Source: Paenibacillus jilunlii
Lineage (GTDB): Bacteria; Bacillota; Bacilli; Paenibacillales; Paenibacillaceae
DNA: 64,000 nucleotides
Assembly (NCBI RefSeq): GCF_900102965.1
Contig: NZ_FNGM01000006.1
Span: 62,001-126,000, forward strand
Reading direction: 5' to 3'
In this document: positions 27,882-38,301 of the stretch, piece after piece
Numbering within the stretch: position 1 is the stretch's first letter
How the letters are laid out: every line of letters begins with the position of its first letter
Program-made: the position numbers and the translations under genes
Notes under the pieces: generated by a model
The model's database searches: none
Seen by the model: the letters and a program-made list of their open reading frames with translations, nothing else
What the model was told of the DNA's origin: nothing

Positions 27882-29282
27882 TCAGAGAATATATTGGCTT
27901 AAATCGCGGTCCTGTGCGATTCCTGCCAATTTTTCACGCACATACTCCGGAGTGATGACCATCGTTTCTAAAGTCAGCTCCGGTGCTTCGAAAGATAGGT
28001 CTTCCAGCAGTTTCTCTAGAATAGTATGAAGTCTTCGCGCACCGATGTTCTCCATATTTTGGTTCACTGAGGCTGCAATCCGGGCAATTTCGTAAATGGC
28101 TTCTTTTTGGAACTGAACTTCAATATTCTCGGTTTGCAGCAAATTGACATATTGCTTCGTTAGCGCGTTCTCCGGCTCAGTCAGAATAGACACGAAATCC
28201 TCGAGCGTGAGGCTGCTCAGTTCTACGCGGATCGGGAACCGGCCTTGGAGCTCTGGGATCAGATCGGAGGGCTTTGCCACATGAAACGCCCCTGCGGCCA
28301 TAAACAGCACGTAGTCCGTCTTCACAGGGCCGTATTTGGTCATTACCGTAGAGCCTTCGACAATAGGCAGAATATCTCGCTGTACCCCTTCCCGGGATAC
28401 ATCCGGTCCGGAGCCCTTGCCTTGACTGGCTACTTTGTCGATCTCATCGATAAAAATAATCCCCGACTGCTCCGCACGTGCCACCGATTCCTGAATGACA
28501 TCATCCATATCGATCAGCTTTGCCGCTTCATCCTGAATCAGCACTTTCCGGGCTTCCCTGATCGGAAGCTTGCGCTTCTTGGTCCGTTTGGGCAGCAGGC
28601 TGCCGAACATCTCCTGCATATTCATCCCCATCTGATCATTGCCCTGGCCTGCGAACATATCCAACATAGTAGGCGCAGTGTCTTCTACATCGACCTCGAT
28701 GATGTCATCCTCCAGCTGGCCAGCCAGCAGCTTGAACTTGACTCCGCGGCGGCGCTCGCTGAGGCTTCCATCTTCGGCATCATCTTTGGCATCTTCAGCT
28801 GTATTATTGTTTCCGCCGAAAATCATCTCAAAAGGATTCCGCTGTGACTTATTTTTCGATCCTCCAGGCACCAAAATAGAGACGATACGTTCATTAGCCA
28901 GTTCTTCTGCGCGATCTTTTACCTTTTCGGTCCGCTCCAGCTTTACCATACGAATGGAGGTTTCCACCAGATCGCGGACCATGGACTCCACATCCCGGCC
29001 CACATAGCCAACCTCAGTAAACTTGGTCGCCTCCACCTTAATGAACGGAGCATTCACCAGCTTGGCCAGACGGCGGGCGATCTCGGTTTTGCCGACACCG
29101 GTCGGTCCGATCATCAGAATGTTCTTCGGAACAACCTCATCCCGCAGCTCCTCAGACAGTAGACTGCGGCGGTACCGGTTGCGGAGTGCGACAGCAACCG
29201 ATTTCTTGGCCTGCTTCTGTCCTACAATATACTTGTCAAGCTCTGCTACGATTTGCCGGGGTGTAAGCGATTGATTGTCCAT
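27882..29282 (-). CDS. hslU: ATP-dependent protease ATPase subunit HslU (ClpY)
   Basis: HslU unfolds substrates and feeds them to the HslV peptidase. The 466-residue AAA+ protein has Walker [16 protein letters not shown] (about residues 59-73), Walker [10 protein letters not shown], a variable acidic I domain (about 140-230), and the C-terminal tail DLSQYIL that inserts into HslV. It follows hslV with 33 bases between. Confidence 0.96.
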   Translation of the reverse strand: MDNQSLTPRQIVAELDKYIVGQKQAKKSVAVALRNRYRRSLLSEELRDEVVPKNILMIGPTGVGKTEIARRLAKLVNAPFIKVEATKFTEVGYVGRDVESMVRDLVETSIRMVKLERTEKVKDRAEELANERIVSILVPGGSKNKSQRNPFEMIFGGNNNTAEDAKDDAEDGSLSERRRGVKFKLLAGQLEDDIIEVDVEDTAPTMLDMFAGQGNDQMGMNMQEMFGSLLPKRTKKRKLPIREARKVLIQDEAAKLIDMDDVIQESVARAEQSGIIFIDEIDKVASQGKGSGPDVSREGVQRDILPIVEGSTVMTKYGPVKTDYVLFMAAGAFHVAKPSDLIPELQGRFPIRVELSSLTLEDFVSILTEPENALTKQYVNLLQTENIEVQFQKEAIYEIARIAASVNQNMENIGARRLHTILEKLLEDLSFEAPELTLETMVITPEYVREKLAGIAQDRDLSQYIL

Positions 29283-29315
29283 TGTGACTTCCTCCCTCTT
29301 TCTTGGGCACCGTGC

Positions 29316-29858
29316 CTATAGTTGTTCAACGATAATATTGGAATTGGTATACACGCATATTTCGGAGGCAATCTGCAGCGCTTCTCTGGCGATCTCCGGC
29401 GCGCTCAGATTAGACGCGTGTCGTTTCAATGCCCGTCCTGACGCAAGTGCAAAATTACCGCCGGAACCGATGGCAAGCACATCATCATCCGGCTCAATAA
29501 TTTCCCCGTTACCGGAAATCAGCAGCATGCCCTCTTTATCCATCACAATCATCAAGGCTTCCAGCTTGCGCAGGATGCGGTCCTGGCGCCAATCCTTGGC
29601 AAGCTCAACGGCTGCACGCTGCAAGTTGCCATGATGCTCTTCCAGCTTGCCCTCAAACTTCTCGAACAACGTAATCGCGTCAGCAACCGATCCCGCAAAA
29701 CCGGCAATAACCTGTCCCCTATATAGCCGGCGGACTTTTCTTGCTGTCGTCTTCATGATGACACTCTCACCGAATGTCACCTGGCCATCCCCGGCAATTG
29801 CCGCCTGGCCATTATGTCTCACCGCACAAATCGTAGTCGCATGAAAGCTAGGTAACAT
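29316..29858 (-). CDS. hslV: ATP-dependent protease peptidase subunit HslV (ClpQ)
   Basis: HslV is a proteasome-beta-like peptidase. The 180-residue sequence matches the family throughout ([44 protein letters not shown]). The N-terminus is [15 protein letters not shown], so the conserved Thr-Thr pair lies at residues 8-9 rather than directly after Met; B. subtilis ClpQ also has an extension and uses an N-terminal Ser. AGGAGG is 11 bases from the ATG. Which residue becomes the nucleophile here cannot be told from sequence. Confidence 0.94.
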   Translation of the reverse strand: MLPSFHATTICAVRHNGQAAIAGDGQVTFGESVIMKTTARKVRRLYRGQVIAGFAGSVADAITLFEKFEGKLEEHHGNLQRAAVELAKDWRQDRILRKLEALMIVMDKEGMLLISGNGEIIEPDDDVLAIGSGGNFALASGRALKRHASNLSAPEIAREALQIASEICVYTNSNIIVEQL

Positions 29859-29869
29859 AATATACGCAA

Positions 29870-29935
29870 CCTCCTAAAAGTTTGTAGCGCAACTCCTTGA
29901 AATATCTTCTTACAAAACTTTATTCGAAAGCAAAG
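29870..29935 (-). promoter_or_regulatory. Possible leader motif before hslV, similar to those at 59.4 and 60.2 kb
   Basis: On the minus strand TGCTTTCGAATAAAGTTTTGTA is followed 29 bases later by TACAAACTTTTAGGAGG. The AAGTTT and AAACTT blocks can pair just before the ribosome binding site. The same arrangement precedes the genes at 59482 and 60295. Here its first half overlaps the end of trmFO, so chance resemblance cannot be excluded. Confidence 0.35.
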
Positions 29936-31286
29936 TCGTAGGCCCGGCGTTCTCCGGTTCTTTATATGCAAGGCCGGTACGTGCCGCAAAACCGGCGAGA
30001 CTATCCAGGGCACGGTGAGCGAGCAGCTCATTTTTTTCTTTTTTACTGCGGATTCTTTGCTCCGGCTTCGGCAGCAGGCCAAAATTGGCATTCATCGGCT
30101 GGAAATGTTCCGGGTCAGCAGACGTGATGTAAGCAGGCATGCTGCCCAGCACCGTATCCTGCGGGAAAATAAGCCCTTCTTCTCCAAGCGCTGCTCTCGC
30201 GGCGTTCATGCCCGCAATCAGACCGGATGCTGCGGACTCGACGTAACCTTCAACCCCGGTCATCTGACCGGCAAAAAACAGCCTTTCCCGGCCCTTCATT
30301 TGATAGGTGGGATGCAGAAGTTTCGGAGAATTAATAAATGTATTGCGGTGCATTACCCCATAGCGGACGTATTCGGCATTCTCCAGGCCGGGAATCAGTG
30401 AAAAAACCCGTTTCTGTTCGCCCCATTTCAGATGTGTCTGAAAGCCGACCAGATTATACAGGGTTCCTGCGGCATTATCCTGCCGGAGCTGCACAACCGC
30501 GTAAGGCAGCTTGCCGGTATGAGGATTCATCAGCCCTACCGGTTTCATCGGTCCGAACAAAGCGGTCTGCTTGCCCCGCTTCATCATGATTTCAATGGGC
30601 ATGCAGCCCTCAAAGTAAATCTCTTTCTCAAAATCTTTGAGTGCAGCCGTCTCAGCCGAAATCAGCGCATTATAAAAACGGTCAAACTCCTCTTCCGTCA
30701 TCGGGCAGTTCAGGTAAGCAGCTTCACCCTTGTCATAACGGGAGGCCAGATATACTTTGTTCATGTCAATGCTGTCTTTCTCCACGATGGGAGCGGCAGC
30801 ATCATAGAAGTAAAAGTACTCTTCACCTAGCAGAGCTTTGATTTCAGAAGATAATGCAGGGGATGTCAGCGGACCGGTGGCAATCACAACGATCCCTTCC
30901 TCCGGTATATGCGTAAGTTCTTCATTTATGACTTCCACTAGGGGATGATTATGCAGGGTAGAGGTAATTTCACCCGAGAACCCGTCACGGTCTACGGCAA
31001 GCGCACCACCTGCGGGAACCGCATGGCGGTCAGCTGCACCCAGCACCAGCGAATTCAAACGCCGCATCTCTTCCTTCAGCACCCCCACCGCGTTGCCCAG
31101 CCCGTTGGCGCGAAGCGAATTGCTGCACACCAGCTCGGCAAATTGATCGGTATGGTGCGCTGGTGTCTTCACAACGGGTCTCATTTCATAGAGTCTCACC
31201 GGGACTCCGCGCGAAGCTATCTGCCAAGCCGCTTCACTGCCTGCGAGTCCGGCTCCAATTACTGTAACCTTAGCTGTATCAGTCAA
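29910..31286 (-). CDS. trmFO: Folate-dependent tRNA (uracil-54) methyltransferase TrmFO
   Basis: TrmFO uses methylene-tetrahydrofolate and FAD to make ribothymidine at position 54 of tRNA. The N-terminal dinucleotide-binding motif [13 protein letters not shown] and the family segments [10 protein letters not shown] and [16 protein letters not shown] are present. The start is a TTG (31284-31286), 8 bases after AGGAGG; the ATG at 31310 would encode the ribosome binding site (as QEE) and lies one base from the topA stop. 458 residues. In B. subtilis codV follows; here hslV follows directly. Confidence 0.95.
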   Translation of the reverse strand: MTDTAKVTVIGAGLAGSEAAWQIASRGVPVRLYEMRPVVKTPAHHTDQFAELVCSNSLRANGLGNAVGVLKEEMRRLNSLVLGAADRHAVPAGGALAVDRDGFSGEITSTLHNHPLVEVINEELTHIPEEGIVVIATGPLTSPALSSEIKALLGEEYFYFYDAAAPIVEKDSIDMNKVYLASRYDKGEAAYLNCPMTEEEFDRFYNALISAETAALKDFEKEIYFEGCMPIEIMMKRGKQTALFGPMKPVGLMNPHTGKLPYAVVQLRQDNAAGTLYNLVGFQTHLKWGEQKRVFSLIPGLENAEYVRYGVMHRNTFINSPKLLHPTYQMKGRERLFFAGQMTGVEGYVESAASGLIAGMNAARAALGEEGLIFPQDTVLGSMPAYITSADPEHFQPMNANFGLLPKPEQRIRSKKEKNELLAHRALDSLAGFAARTGLAYKEPENAGPTTLLSNKVL

Positions 31287-31310
31287 TTTCCTTTCCTCCT
31301 GTAGAGACAT

Positions 31311-33407
31311 TTATTCTGCCAGTTCTTCGCCCTCAAGCACAGCCTCTGTGTGATCGCAAGAAGTGCACTGCAGCTTTGTCCCCTGCTTGCTGCGCTTCTC
31401 TATCATCCAGGAGCCGCAGACCGGACACGGTTTAGCGGATGGTCTGTCCCATGATACAAAATCACAGCCAGGATACTGGTCACATCCGTAAAAAACACGG
31501 CCTTTTTTGCTGCGGCGCTCCACAACCTTGCCTTCATGGCATTTCGGGCAGCTCACGCCAATATCCTTGACAATCGGCTTGGTATTCCGGCAATCGGGAA
31601 ATCCGGAGCATGCCAGGAATTTACCGAACCTTCCCAGCTTATATACCATAGGCTTGCCGCATTTCTCGCACATTTCATCCGAAACTTCATCTTCAATTTC
31701 GATTTCTTTCATTTCTTCTTCTGCAAAGACCAGCCGCTTCTCAAAGGACGTGTAAAATTCAGCTAATACTTTCACCCAATCTTCTTCGCCATCCTCCACA
31801 TGGTCCAGATCGCCTTCCATATGCGCTGTAAACTCTACATCCAGAATCTCCGGGAAAAACTGCTCCATCTGCTCAATAATCAGTTCTCCAAGCTCGGTCG
31901 GCATAAATTTCTTTTCTTCAATGGCTACATAACCACGTTTCTGGATGGTTTCAAGTGTCGGGGCATACGTACTTGGACGGCCTATGCCGAGCTCTTCCAG
32001 CGTCTTCACCAGACGTGCCTCAGTATAACGCGGAGGCGGCTGTGTGAAATGCTGCTTCGGCTCAATTTCCTGCTTGCTCAGATCATCGCCCGCTTTGAGC
32101 GGCGGCAGGAACTTTTCCTCATCCGTTGTGCCGTCATCATTGCCTTCAACATATACCTTCATAAAGCCCGGAAAAGAGACTTTGGAGCCCACGGCTCTGA
32201 AGACAGCTGTGCCTGCGGTGATGTCTACCGAAAGCGTATCAAGAACCGCCGAAGACATCTGGCTGGATACGAACCGTTCCCAGATCAGTTTATACAGACG
32301 GAATTGGTCACGGCTCATGTACTCCTTGACCATCTCAGGTTCACGAAGCGCGGAAGTAGGACGGATGGCTTCATGCGCATCCTGCGCTCCGGCGGCCTTC
32401 TTGGAATACTGACGAGGCGCCTCGGGAACGAATTTCTCACCGTATTTGGCCAGAATCAATTCCTTGGCTTCTTCCTGCGCAGTTGCGGACAGCCGGGTCG
32501 AGTCAGTACGCATATAAGTGATCAAACCCACGGTTCCCTCTTTGCCCAGTTCAACGCCCTCATAGAGCTGCTGTGCGACAGACATGGTTTTGGCGGCACG
32601 GAAGCCCAGCTTGCGCGCAGCCTCCTGCTGCAGGGAGCTGGTGGTGAAGGGAGCCGAAGGATGGCGCTGTCTTTCTTTCTCTTTAACCTCACTTACTTTA
32701 AAAGCAGCATCTTTAATGGCATCCAGCACTTCTTTAACGTCATTTTCGTTTCCGAGTTCTTTCTTCACCCCATTCAGCTTGTGGAACTTAGCTTCGAACA
32801 GTGCATCCCGGATGCCCAGCTTTGCAGTAATGCTCCAATATTCCGTAGGAACAAAAGCCGAAATTTCATTCTCGCGGTCCATAATAATCTTCACGGCAAC
32901 AGACTGCACGCGGCCGGCTGACAATCCTTTTTTGACTTTCTTCCATAATAGCGGGCTGATCTTGTAGCCGACCAGACGATCCAGAATCCGCCGTGCCTGC
33001 TGCGCGTTCACCAGATCCATATTGATCTTCCGCGGGGTCTTGAAGGCATCCTTCACAGCCTGCTTCGTGATCTCATTAAAAACGACCCGGCATTCCTCTG
33101 AGTTGTCCAGCTCCAGCGCATGCGCCAGATGCCAGGCAATCGCTTCACCTTCGCGGTCCGGGTCAGCCGCCAGATAGACTTTTTTCACTTTTTTCCTGGC
33201 GTCTTTGAGTTCTTTCAGAATAGAGCCCTTGCCGCGGATCGTGATATACTTGGGACTGAAATCATTCTCCACTTCTACCCCGATCTGACTTTTCGGCAAA
33301 TCTCTGATATGCCCCATTGAAGCCTTCACGATATATTTACTGCCTAAATATTTGCCAATTGTCTTCGCTTTTGCCGGCGATTCGACAATAACCAGCGCAT
33401 CCGCCAT
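31311..33407 (-). CDS. topA: DNA topoisomerase I
   Basis: Type IA topoisomerase that relaxes negative supercoils. The Toprim domain starts [15 protein letters not shown]; the catalytic tyrosine lies in [12 protein letters not shown]; three C-terminal zinc-finger modules are visible (CEKCG...CSGFPDC, CPKCH...CDQYPGC, CPVCG...CTSC). 698 residues, normal for Firmicutes. AGGAGG precedes the ATG. dprA lies upstream. Confidence 0.97.
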   Translation of the reverse strand: MADALVIVESPAKAKTIGKYLGSKYIVKASMGHIRDLPKSQIGVEVENDFSPKYITIRGKGSILKELKDARKKVKKVYLAADPDREGEAIAWHLAHALELDNSEECRVVFNEITKQAVKDAFKTPRKINMDLVNAQQARRILDRLVGYKISPLLWKKVKKGLSAGRVQSVAVKIIMDRENEISAFVPTEYWSITAKLGIRDALFEAKFHKLNGVKKELGNENDVKEVLDAIKDAAFKVSEVKEKERQRHPSAPFTTSSLQQEAARKLGFRAAKTMSVAQQLYEGVELGKEGTVGLITYMRTDSTRLSATAQEEAKELILAKYGEKFVPEAPRQYSKKAAGAQDAHEAIRPTSALREPEMVKEYMSRDQFRLYKLIWERFVSSQMSSAVLDTLSVDITAGTAVFRAVGSKVSFPGFMKVYVEGNDDGTTDEEKFLPPLKAGDDLSKQEIEPKQHFTQPPPRYTEARLVKTLEELGIGRPSTYAPTLETIQKRGYVAIEEKKFMPTELGELIIEQMEQFFPEILDVEFTAHMEGDLDHVEDGEEDWVKVLAEFYTSFEKRLVFAEEEMKEIEIEDEVSDEMCEKCGKPMVYKLGRFGKFLACSGFPDCRNTKPIVKDIGVSCPKCHEGKVVERRSKKGRVFYGCDQYPGCDFVSWDRPSAKPCPVCGSWMIEKRSKQGTKLQCTSCDHTEAVLEGEELAE

Positions 33408-33439
33408 AGGTTGTTCCTCCTAAAAGTGATCCTTCTATA

Positions 33440-34558
33440 TTAAATTACCTTATAAATTGCCCCTGGTAATTGTGTTACCGCTTTTTTTATGATTAAAGAT
33501 AACAGAACTGAATGCAAATGTCCAAAATCCCATCCCGTCCTGAGCAGCAGCTCATCCAGTGTAAAAGGGCCTTGATGCAGTATATGGTATAGGTGAGACT
33601 CCTCACTTGTCAATTTCTTTTCCCTGAGCCTGTCCTCTTCCCGGGAGAATTCTAAGGCATTTCCCTCTTGATTTGCAGCCTTGCAAGGCAGGTGGGACTG
33701 ATATTCTTCAAAAATATCCGCAGCTCCCGTTACGAGCTTTGCCCCTTGTTTTATCAGATCGAGCGCGCCCCTGCTCTTGGGTGATGTAATCGGTCCCGGT
33801 ACGGCGAACACATCCCTTCCTGCCTCTAATGCGGCATCGGCGGTGATCAGCGACCCGCTCCGGATATCCGCCTCTACAATAAGCGTGCCCAGGGTGAGGC
33901 CGGCAATGATCCGGTTGCGCCGGGGGAACAGCCCCGGATGGCTTTTGGTGCCCAGAGGATACTCGCTGATAACCAGCCCTTGACGTGAAATCTCCTGTTC
34001 CAGCTCTCTGTTCTCAGGCGGGTATACCCTGTCGAGACCTGTCGCTACGACGGCTATGGTGCTGCCGGCTTTTCTGAGAGCAGTCTCATGGCAGATACTG
34101 TCAATTCCCCGGGCCAGCCCGCTCACTACCGTGAGCCCCGCCATACTCAGCTCCATGGCCAGCATTTCCCCTACCTTGCGTCCATAGGCTGTCGGTACCC
34201 GGGTCCCAACCATAGCGATAGCAGGGCAGCTCGCCAGCTCCACACGGCCCCTGTAATACAATACCCACGGGGGCTCCGGTGATTCTTTTAATAATTCAGG
34301 ATAATCTTCATCGAGCAAAGTTACCGCCGCTACACCGCTTTCCTTCATTAAATTGCTGCGTGTATAAATCCACTCCTGATTAAAATCAGCAGCCAGCCAA
34401 TGAGCTGTTTTCGCATTTATTCCCAATCTCCCCCAATCCTCAGAACTACAGAAAAATGCATTTTCCGTCAAAAGTCCCTCCCGGCATATTCTGTCGATAG
34501 TTTTCCAGCCAATGCCCTCTACTTCATTGAATCCGATCAGCAGCTCGCGTGGTTCCAT
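33440..34558 (-). CDS. dprA: DNA processing protein DprA (Smf)
   Basis: DprA loads RecA on incoming single-stranded DNA during transformation. The 372-residue protein has an N-terminal SAM-like region, the Rossmann-like core with GTRVPTAYG, SGLARGIDSICHETAL and GTLIVEA, and a C-terminal winged-helix-like domain (about residues 305-370). Order sucCD-dprA-topA is as in B. subtilis. Confidence 0.95.
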   Translation of the reverse strand: MEPRELLIGFNEVEGIGWKTIDRICREGLLTENAFFCSSEDWGRLGINAKTAHWLAADFNQEWIYTRSNLMKESGVAAVTLLDEDYPELLKESPEPPWVLYYRGRVELASCPAIAMVGTRVPTAYGRKVGEMLAMELSMAGLTVVSGLARGIDSICHETALRKAGSTIAVVATGLDRVYPPENRELEQEISRQGLVISEYPLGTKSHPGLFPRRNRIIAGLTLGTLIVEADIRSGSLITADAALEAGRDVFAVPGPITSPKSRGALDLIKQGAKLVTGAADIFEEYQSHLPCKAANQEGNALEFSREEDRLREKKLTSEESHLYHILHQGPFTLDELLLRTGWDFGHLHSVLLSLIIKKAVTQLPGAIYKVI

Positions 34559-34593
34559 ATGTACTCTCTCCCTTCAAAAAATGGCTGAACGCC

Positions 34594-34638
34594 AAAAAAG
34601 CAACCTATTATCCCCATAAAGAGGACAAAAGGTTGCTT
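34594..34638 (-). terminator. Terminator downstream of sucD
   Basis: On the minus strand AGCAACCT pairs with AGGTTGCT (+ strand 34599-34606 and 34630-34637) across a 23-base loop, followed by TTTTTT. It separates sucCD from dprA. Confidence 0.75.
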
Positions 34639-34688
34639 ACCTTATAAGCTGATTATACCTAATTTGGACGCAAATGTATTGTGAATTA

Positions 34689-35618
34689 TTAGTGAGTCGT
34701 AAAAGCGTTCAGAATACCGCGTTCTTCCAGCACCTTGACAAGGGTTGAGCCCATTTCGGCAGGAGTAGGCGCCACTTTGATTCCGCAGGATTCCAGCACC
34801 GCGATCTTCTCACTCGCTGTCCCTTTTCCTCCGGAAATGATGGCCCCGGCATGGCCCATCCGCTTGCCCGGAGGCGCGGTTACTCCGCCAATAAAGCCGA
34901 CAACCGGCTTGGTCATATTTTCCTTGATCCATTCAGCCGCTTCTTCTTCCGCAGTACCGCCAATTTCCCCAATCATAATCACGGCTTTGGTTCCCGGATC
35001 TTCATTAAACAGCTTCAGAATATCGATAAACTCCGAGCCTTTTACCGGGTCACCGCCGATACCGACCGCTGAAGACTGTCCGATTCCGCGCTCAGTGAGC
35101 TGGTGAACCGCCTCATAAGTCAGCGTTCCGCTGCGTGATACGACACCTACATAACCAGGCATATGAATATACCCCGGCATGATGCCTATCTTGCACTCAC
35201 CAGGTGTGATCACACCAGGACAGTTAGGACCGATCAGTACGGTAGAACGTCCTTCCATAAAGCGGGAAACCTTCACCATGTCCAGTACGGGGATTCCTTC
35301 AGTGATACAGATAACCAGTTCAAGACCGGCATCCACGGCCTCCATGATGGAATCTGCGGCAAAAGCCGGCGGGACATAAATTACGCTTGCTGTCGCACCT
35401 GTAGCCGCTTTGGCCGCAACCACAGTATCAAATACAGGCAGACTGACCTCTTTGCCATTCTCCAAAGTGATGTTTACAGTAGTTCCGCCTTTGCCGGGGG
35501 TAACCCCGCCTACCATCTGCGTACCGTAATCCAAAGCTCCTTTGGTATGGAACAAGCCGGTAGAGCCCGTGATCCCTTGCGTGATTACCTTCGTATTTTT
35601 ATCTACAAGAATGCTCAT
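34689..35618 (-). CDS. sucD: Succinyl-CoA synthetase alpha subunit
   Basis: SucD with SucC interconverts succinyl-CoA and succinate with nucleotide phosphorylation in the TCA cycle. The CoA-binding Rossmann fold starts [11 protein letters not shown]; the phosphohistidine lies in MGHAGAI (His256). Length 309 residues, slightly longer than the usual near-300. It follows sucC after 31 bases. Confidence 0.97.
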   Translation of the reverse strand: MSILVDKNTKVITQGITGSTGLFHTKGALDYGTQMVGGVTPGKGGTTVNITLENGKEVSLPVFDTVVAAKAATGATASVIYVPPAFAADSIMEAVDAGLELVICITEGIPVLDMVKVSRFMEGRSTVLIGPNCPGVITPGECKIGIMPGYIHMPGYVGVVSRSGTLTYEAVHQLTERGIGQSSAVGIGGDPVKGSEFIDILKLFNEDPGTKAVIMIGEIGGTAEEEAAEWIKENMTKPVVGFIGGVTAPPGKRMGHAGAIISGGKGTASEKIAVLESCGIKVAPTPAEMGSTLVKVLEERGILNAFTTH

Positions 35619-35649
35619 GCTATAGTCACATCCCTACTTAATTTGGTGG

Positions 35650-36807
35650 TTACACAAGAGCTACAATCTTACGGGCCCCGTCCGCCATTGAGTCCGCAGC
35701 AACAATATTCAGCCCCGAACCGGCAAGAATTTCTTTGCCCAGCGCAACATTGGTGCCCTCAAGACGCACTACAAGCGGTTTGGTCAGACCGAGCTGTCTG
35801 GCAGCTTCCACTACCCCGCTCGCAATTACATCACAGCGCATGATCCCGCCGAAAATATTGACGAATATTCCATTCACCTTGTCATCAGACAAAATTATTT
35901 TGAACGCCTCGGTAACTTTTTCTGTAGTGGCACCGCCCCCTACATCCAGGAAGTTGGCCGGTTCGCCGCCGTAATATTTGATAATATCCATCGTAGCCAT
36001 GGCCAGACCGGCACCATTCACCATACAGCCGATGTTCCCGTCAAGGGCGATGTAGCTGAGATCGAATTTGGAAGCTTCAATCTCCTTAACATCCTCTTCA
36101 TCAAGATCGCGCAGCTCAAGGATATCCTTGTGGCGGAACAGCGCATTGGAATCGAAATTCAGCTTGGCATCCAGTGCCATGACGTTACCATCTCCGGTCA
36201 CAACCAGCGGGTTAATTTCGGCAATGGAGCAATCCTTATCCACAAAAGCTAAATAGAGCGCTTGCATGAACTTTACCGCTTTATTCACCAGCTCCGTGGG
36301 AATCGCAATGCTGTACGCCAGTTTACGGGCTTGAAAAGTCTGCAGTCCTACTGCAGGATCAATTATTTCCTTGAAAATCTTCTCCGGATGTGTTGCCGCA
36401 ACCTCTTCAATCTCTGTTCCGCCTTCCTCCGAAGCCATCATCACTACACGCCCGGAGCCACGGTCAACTACAAGTCCGATGTAGTATTCCTTAACAATCT
36501 GGCAGCCTTCTTCAATGAGAAGCCGTTTCACTACCTTCCCTTCCGGACCGGTCTGATGGGTAATCAGCGTCTTTCCGAGAATCTCTTCAGCATACGCCCG
36601 AACCTCTTCGCTTGATTTGGCGACCTTCACGCCTCCGGCTTTGCCGCGTCCGCCAGCATGAATCTGCGCTTTTACCACTACCACCGGGGTCCCCAGCGAT
36701 GCTGCGGCTTCCACCGCTTCCTCCACTGTATAAGCTACTTTTCCGTTCGGTACGGCAACGCCGTACTTCTTAAGTACTTCTTTTCCCTGATACTCGTGGA
36801 TATTCAT
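35650..36807 (-). CDS. sucC: Succinyl-CoA synthetase beta subunit
   Basis: The 385-residue ATP-grasp subunit begins [17 protein letters not shown] and includes [18 protein letters not shown] and the C-terminal [13 protein letters not shown] and [13 protein letters not shown] segments. AGGAGG lies upstream of the ATG. A 350-base non-coding region with a CcpA-like site precedes it. Confidence 0.97.
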   Translation of the reverse strand: MNIHEYQGKEVLKKYGVAVPNGKVAYTVEEAVEAAASLGTPVVVVKAQIHAGGRGKAGGVKVAKSSEEVRAYAEEILGKTLITHQTGPEGKVVKRLLIEEGCQIVKEYYIGLVVDRGSGRVVMMASEEGGTEIEEVAATHPEKIFKEIIDPAVGLQTFQARKLAYSIAIPTELVNKAVKFMQALYLAFVDKDCSIAEINPLVVTGDGNVMALDAKLNFDSNALFRHKDILELRDLDEEDVKEIEASKFDLSYIALDGNIGCMVNGAGLAMATMDIIKYYGGEPANFLDVGGGATTEKVTEAFKIILSDDKVNGIFVNIFGGIMRCDVIASGVVEAARQLGLTKPLVVRLEGTNVALGKEILAGSGLNIVAADSMADGARKIVALV

Positions 36808-37158
36808 ACCGGAAGCCTCCTAAAGTATTGCGGCGGCTATGCAGGCAACCTGCTGCCATTCCGCTTTCCGTTTTGATTGTCCAAAGCCGGGTCCAGACCG
36901 GTGAATTAGAGCAATATCCCGGTCCATACAGAATACCCATGCCGCATGATCCTGACCACGGCATAGGTTTCTGTCCATGGCATCCCGGGATGAATAACCA
37001 GTGTGATCCGATTTTCACCCAGAGCCATAATATGAAACCCAGAATATTGTAACATGTTTTAAAAACGCTTTCCTTAAAAACTTTCATGATTTATACATAC
37101 ATTTTCGCTCAATTTCATGCCGAAATGCGAACGATTGCATTGACTTTACACAAACAAG
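36808..37158. other. sucC upstream region with possible cre site
   Basis: This 351-base stretch carries no convincing gene. Near its right part, minus-strand AAGGAAAGCGTTTTTA (+ strand 37062-37076) resembles the CcpA cre consensus with two mismatches, and TTACAAT (a possible -10) follows about 10 bases downstream. Carbon catabolite control of sucCD by CcpA would be plausible but is inferred. Confidence 0.4.
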
Positions 37159-37623
37159 CTATTTCGCAGTCTGGGTATTGGCTTCATGAACACGGGCAAG
37201 CAGGTCCTTGAATTGACCCAGAAGACCGACAAATTCATCTGCCGACAGCATGGTTCCTTCCGCCATTTTGCCGGGGATGCACGCCGCTTCACTCTTCAGC
37301 TTCCTTCCCTGCTCGGTAAGTGAGATCAATACCTTCCGCTCATCCTGAAGCGAGCGTTCGCGGAGAATCAGACCGGCAGCCTGCAGCCTCTTCAACAGCG
37401 GTGTTAATGTACCTGAGTCCAAAAAAAGCGCCTCACCCAGCTCTTTAACCGTACACTGGTTTCTTTCCCAGAGCACAAGCATTACAAGGTATTGCGAATA
37501 CGTGAGGCCAATCTTGTCCAGATGAGGCTGGTACAGCTTCGTAAATTCACGGGAACAGGCATAAATCGTAAAGCACAATTGATTTTCAAGCAGCAGTTCG
37601 GGGGTTGTATTTGTCTCTTGCAT
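37159..37623 (-). CDS. ohrR: Organic peroxide-sensing MarR-type repressor OhrR
   Basis: A 154-residue MarR-family winged-helix protein. The N-terminal [21 protein letters not shown] closely matches OhrR, with the reactive sensing cysteine at Cys17; the wing region [12 protein letters not shown] and [13 protein letters not shown] are also OhrR-like. Oxidation of the Cys by organic peroxides releases the operator. It is divergent from ohrA, its expected target, with 147 bases between. No C-terminal resolving Cys is seen, which fits the one-Cys class. Confidence 0.92.
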   Translation of the reverse strand: MQETNTTPELLLENQLCFTIYACSREFTKLYQPHLDKIGLTYSQYLVMLVLWERNQCTVKELGEALFLDSGTLTPLLKRLQAAGLILRERSLQDERKVLISLTEQGRKLKSEAACIPGKMAEGTMLSADEFVGLLGQFKDLLARVHEANTQTAK

Positions 37624-37698
37624 ATTATATTCACCTGCCTTTATGGCATTATTTTATCACAATTCCTGATTAATATCATGTTAATAGCGAAAAATATA

Positions 37699-37728
37699 TT
37701 GACTATTATTTTAATTGTGTTAAATTAA
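37699..37728 (+). promoter_or_regulatory. ohrA promoter with overlapping inverted repeat (likely OhrR operator)
   Basis: TTGACT (37699-37704), a 16-base spacer and TAAATT (37721-37726) form a sigma-A type promoter. The inverted repeat TTAATT-N6-AATTAA (37711-37728) overlaps the -10 box and resembles the AT-rich OhrR operators of Bacillus. Binding there would block ohrA transcription. Confidence 0.7.
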
Positions 37729-37770
37729 GTTGTGTAAAATACAATAACGAATGAACGGGAGCGATTCATT

Positions 37771-38199
37771 ATGATGACTATTCAACAGAAAATGTACGAA
37801 ACCACAGTAAAAGCAGTAGGCGGAAGAAACGGCTATATCGAATCCGAGAGCCCAAAACTGAATCTTACCATCAGCACTCCACGGGAAATGGGCGGCGCCG
37901 GCGGAGAAGGCACCAACCCCGAACAGCTGTTTGCAGCCGGCTATTCCGCTTGCTTCGACAGCGCGCTGAATATGGTTGCCCGTTTGGGTAAAGTAAAAAT
38001 TGAAGGCAGTGAAGTAACGGCTACCGTAAGCTTCGGCAAAGTTGAAGATGGCGGATTCGGCATCGCCGTGAAGCTGGATGTCCTGGTCAAAGGCGTTGAT
38101 AAGGAAACCGCAGCCCGGCTGGTGGAAGCTGCTCACGGGGCATGCCCTTACTCCCGCGCAACCCGCGGAAATATCGTGGTCAAGCTGAATGTGCTGTAA
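37771..38199 (+). CDS. ohrA: Organic hydroperoxide resistance protein Ohr
   Basis: Ohr is a thiol peroxidase that reduces organic hydroperoxides. The 142-residue protein has both catalytic cysteines in their signatures: AAGYSACFDSAL (first Cys) and HGACPYSRATRGN (second Cys). GGGAG lies 9 bases before the first ATG; a second ATG follows immediately. Paired with divergent ohrR. Confidence 0.95.
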   Translation: MMTIQQKMYETTVKAVGGRNGYIESESPKLNLTISTPREMGGAGGEGTNPEQLFAAGYSACFDSALNMVARLGKVKIEGSEVTATVSFGKVEDGGFGIAVKLDVLVKGVDKETAARLVEAAHGACPYSRATRGNIVVKLNVL

Positions 38200-38232
38200 G
38201 AAAGCCTGCTGCACATCTCGTTAACATAACGC

Positions 38233-38262
38233 AAGCCACCCGTCAAAACCGGGTGGCTTGTT
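38233..38262. terminator. Terminator between convergent ohrA and the comM-like gene
   Basis: AAGCCACCCG and CGGGTGGCTT form a perfect 10-bp stem with a 7-base loop, followed on the + strand by GTTTG. It can serve ohrA and, in the other direction, the converging minus-strand gene. Confidence 0.75.
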
Positions 38263-38301
38263 TGACTATATAAATATATATGATCTGATTTCACAGCGTT
38301 G

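Noticed and set aside
36770-37087. 105-codon minus-strand frame over the start of sucC
   Set aside because: It overlaps sucC in another frame, has odd Trp/Cys-rich composition and no ribosome binding site.
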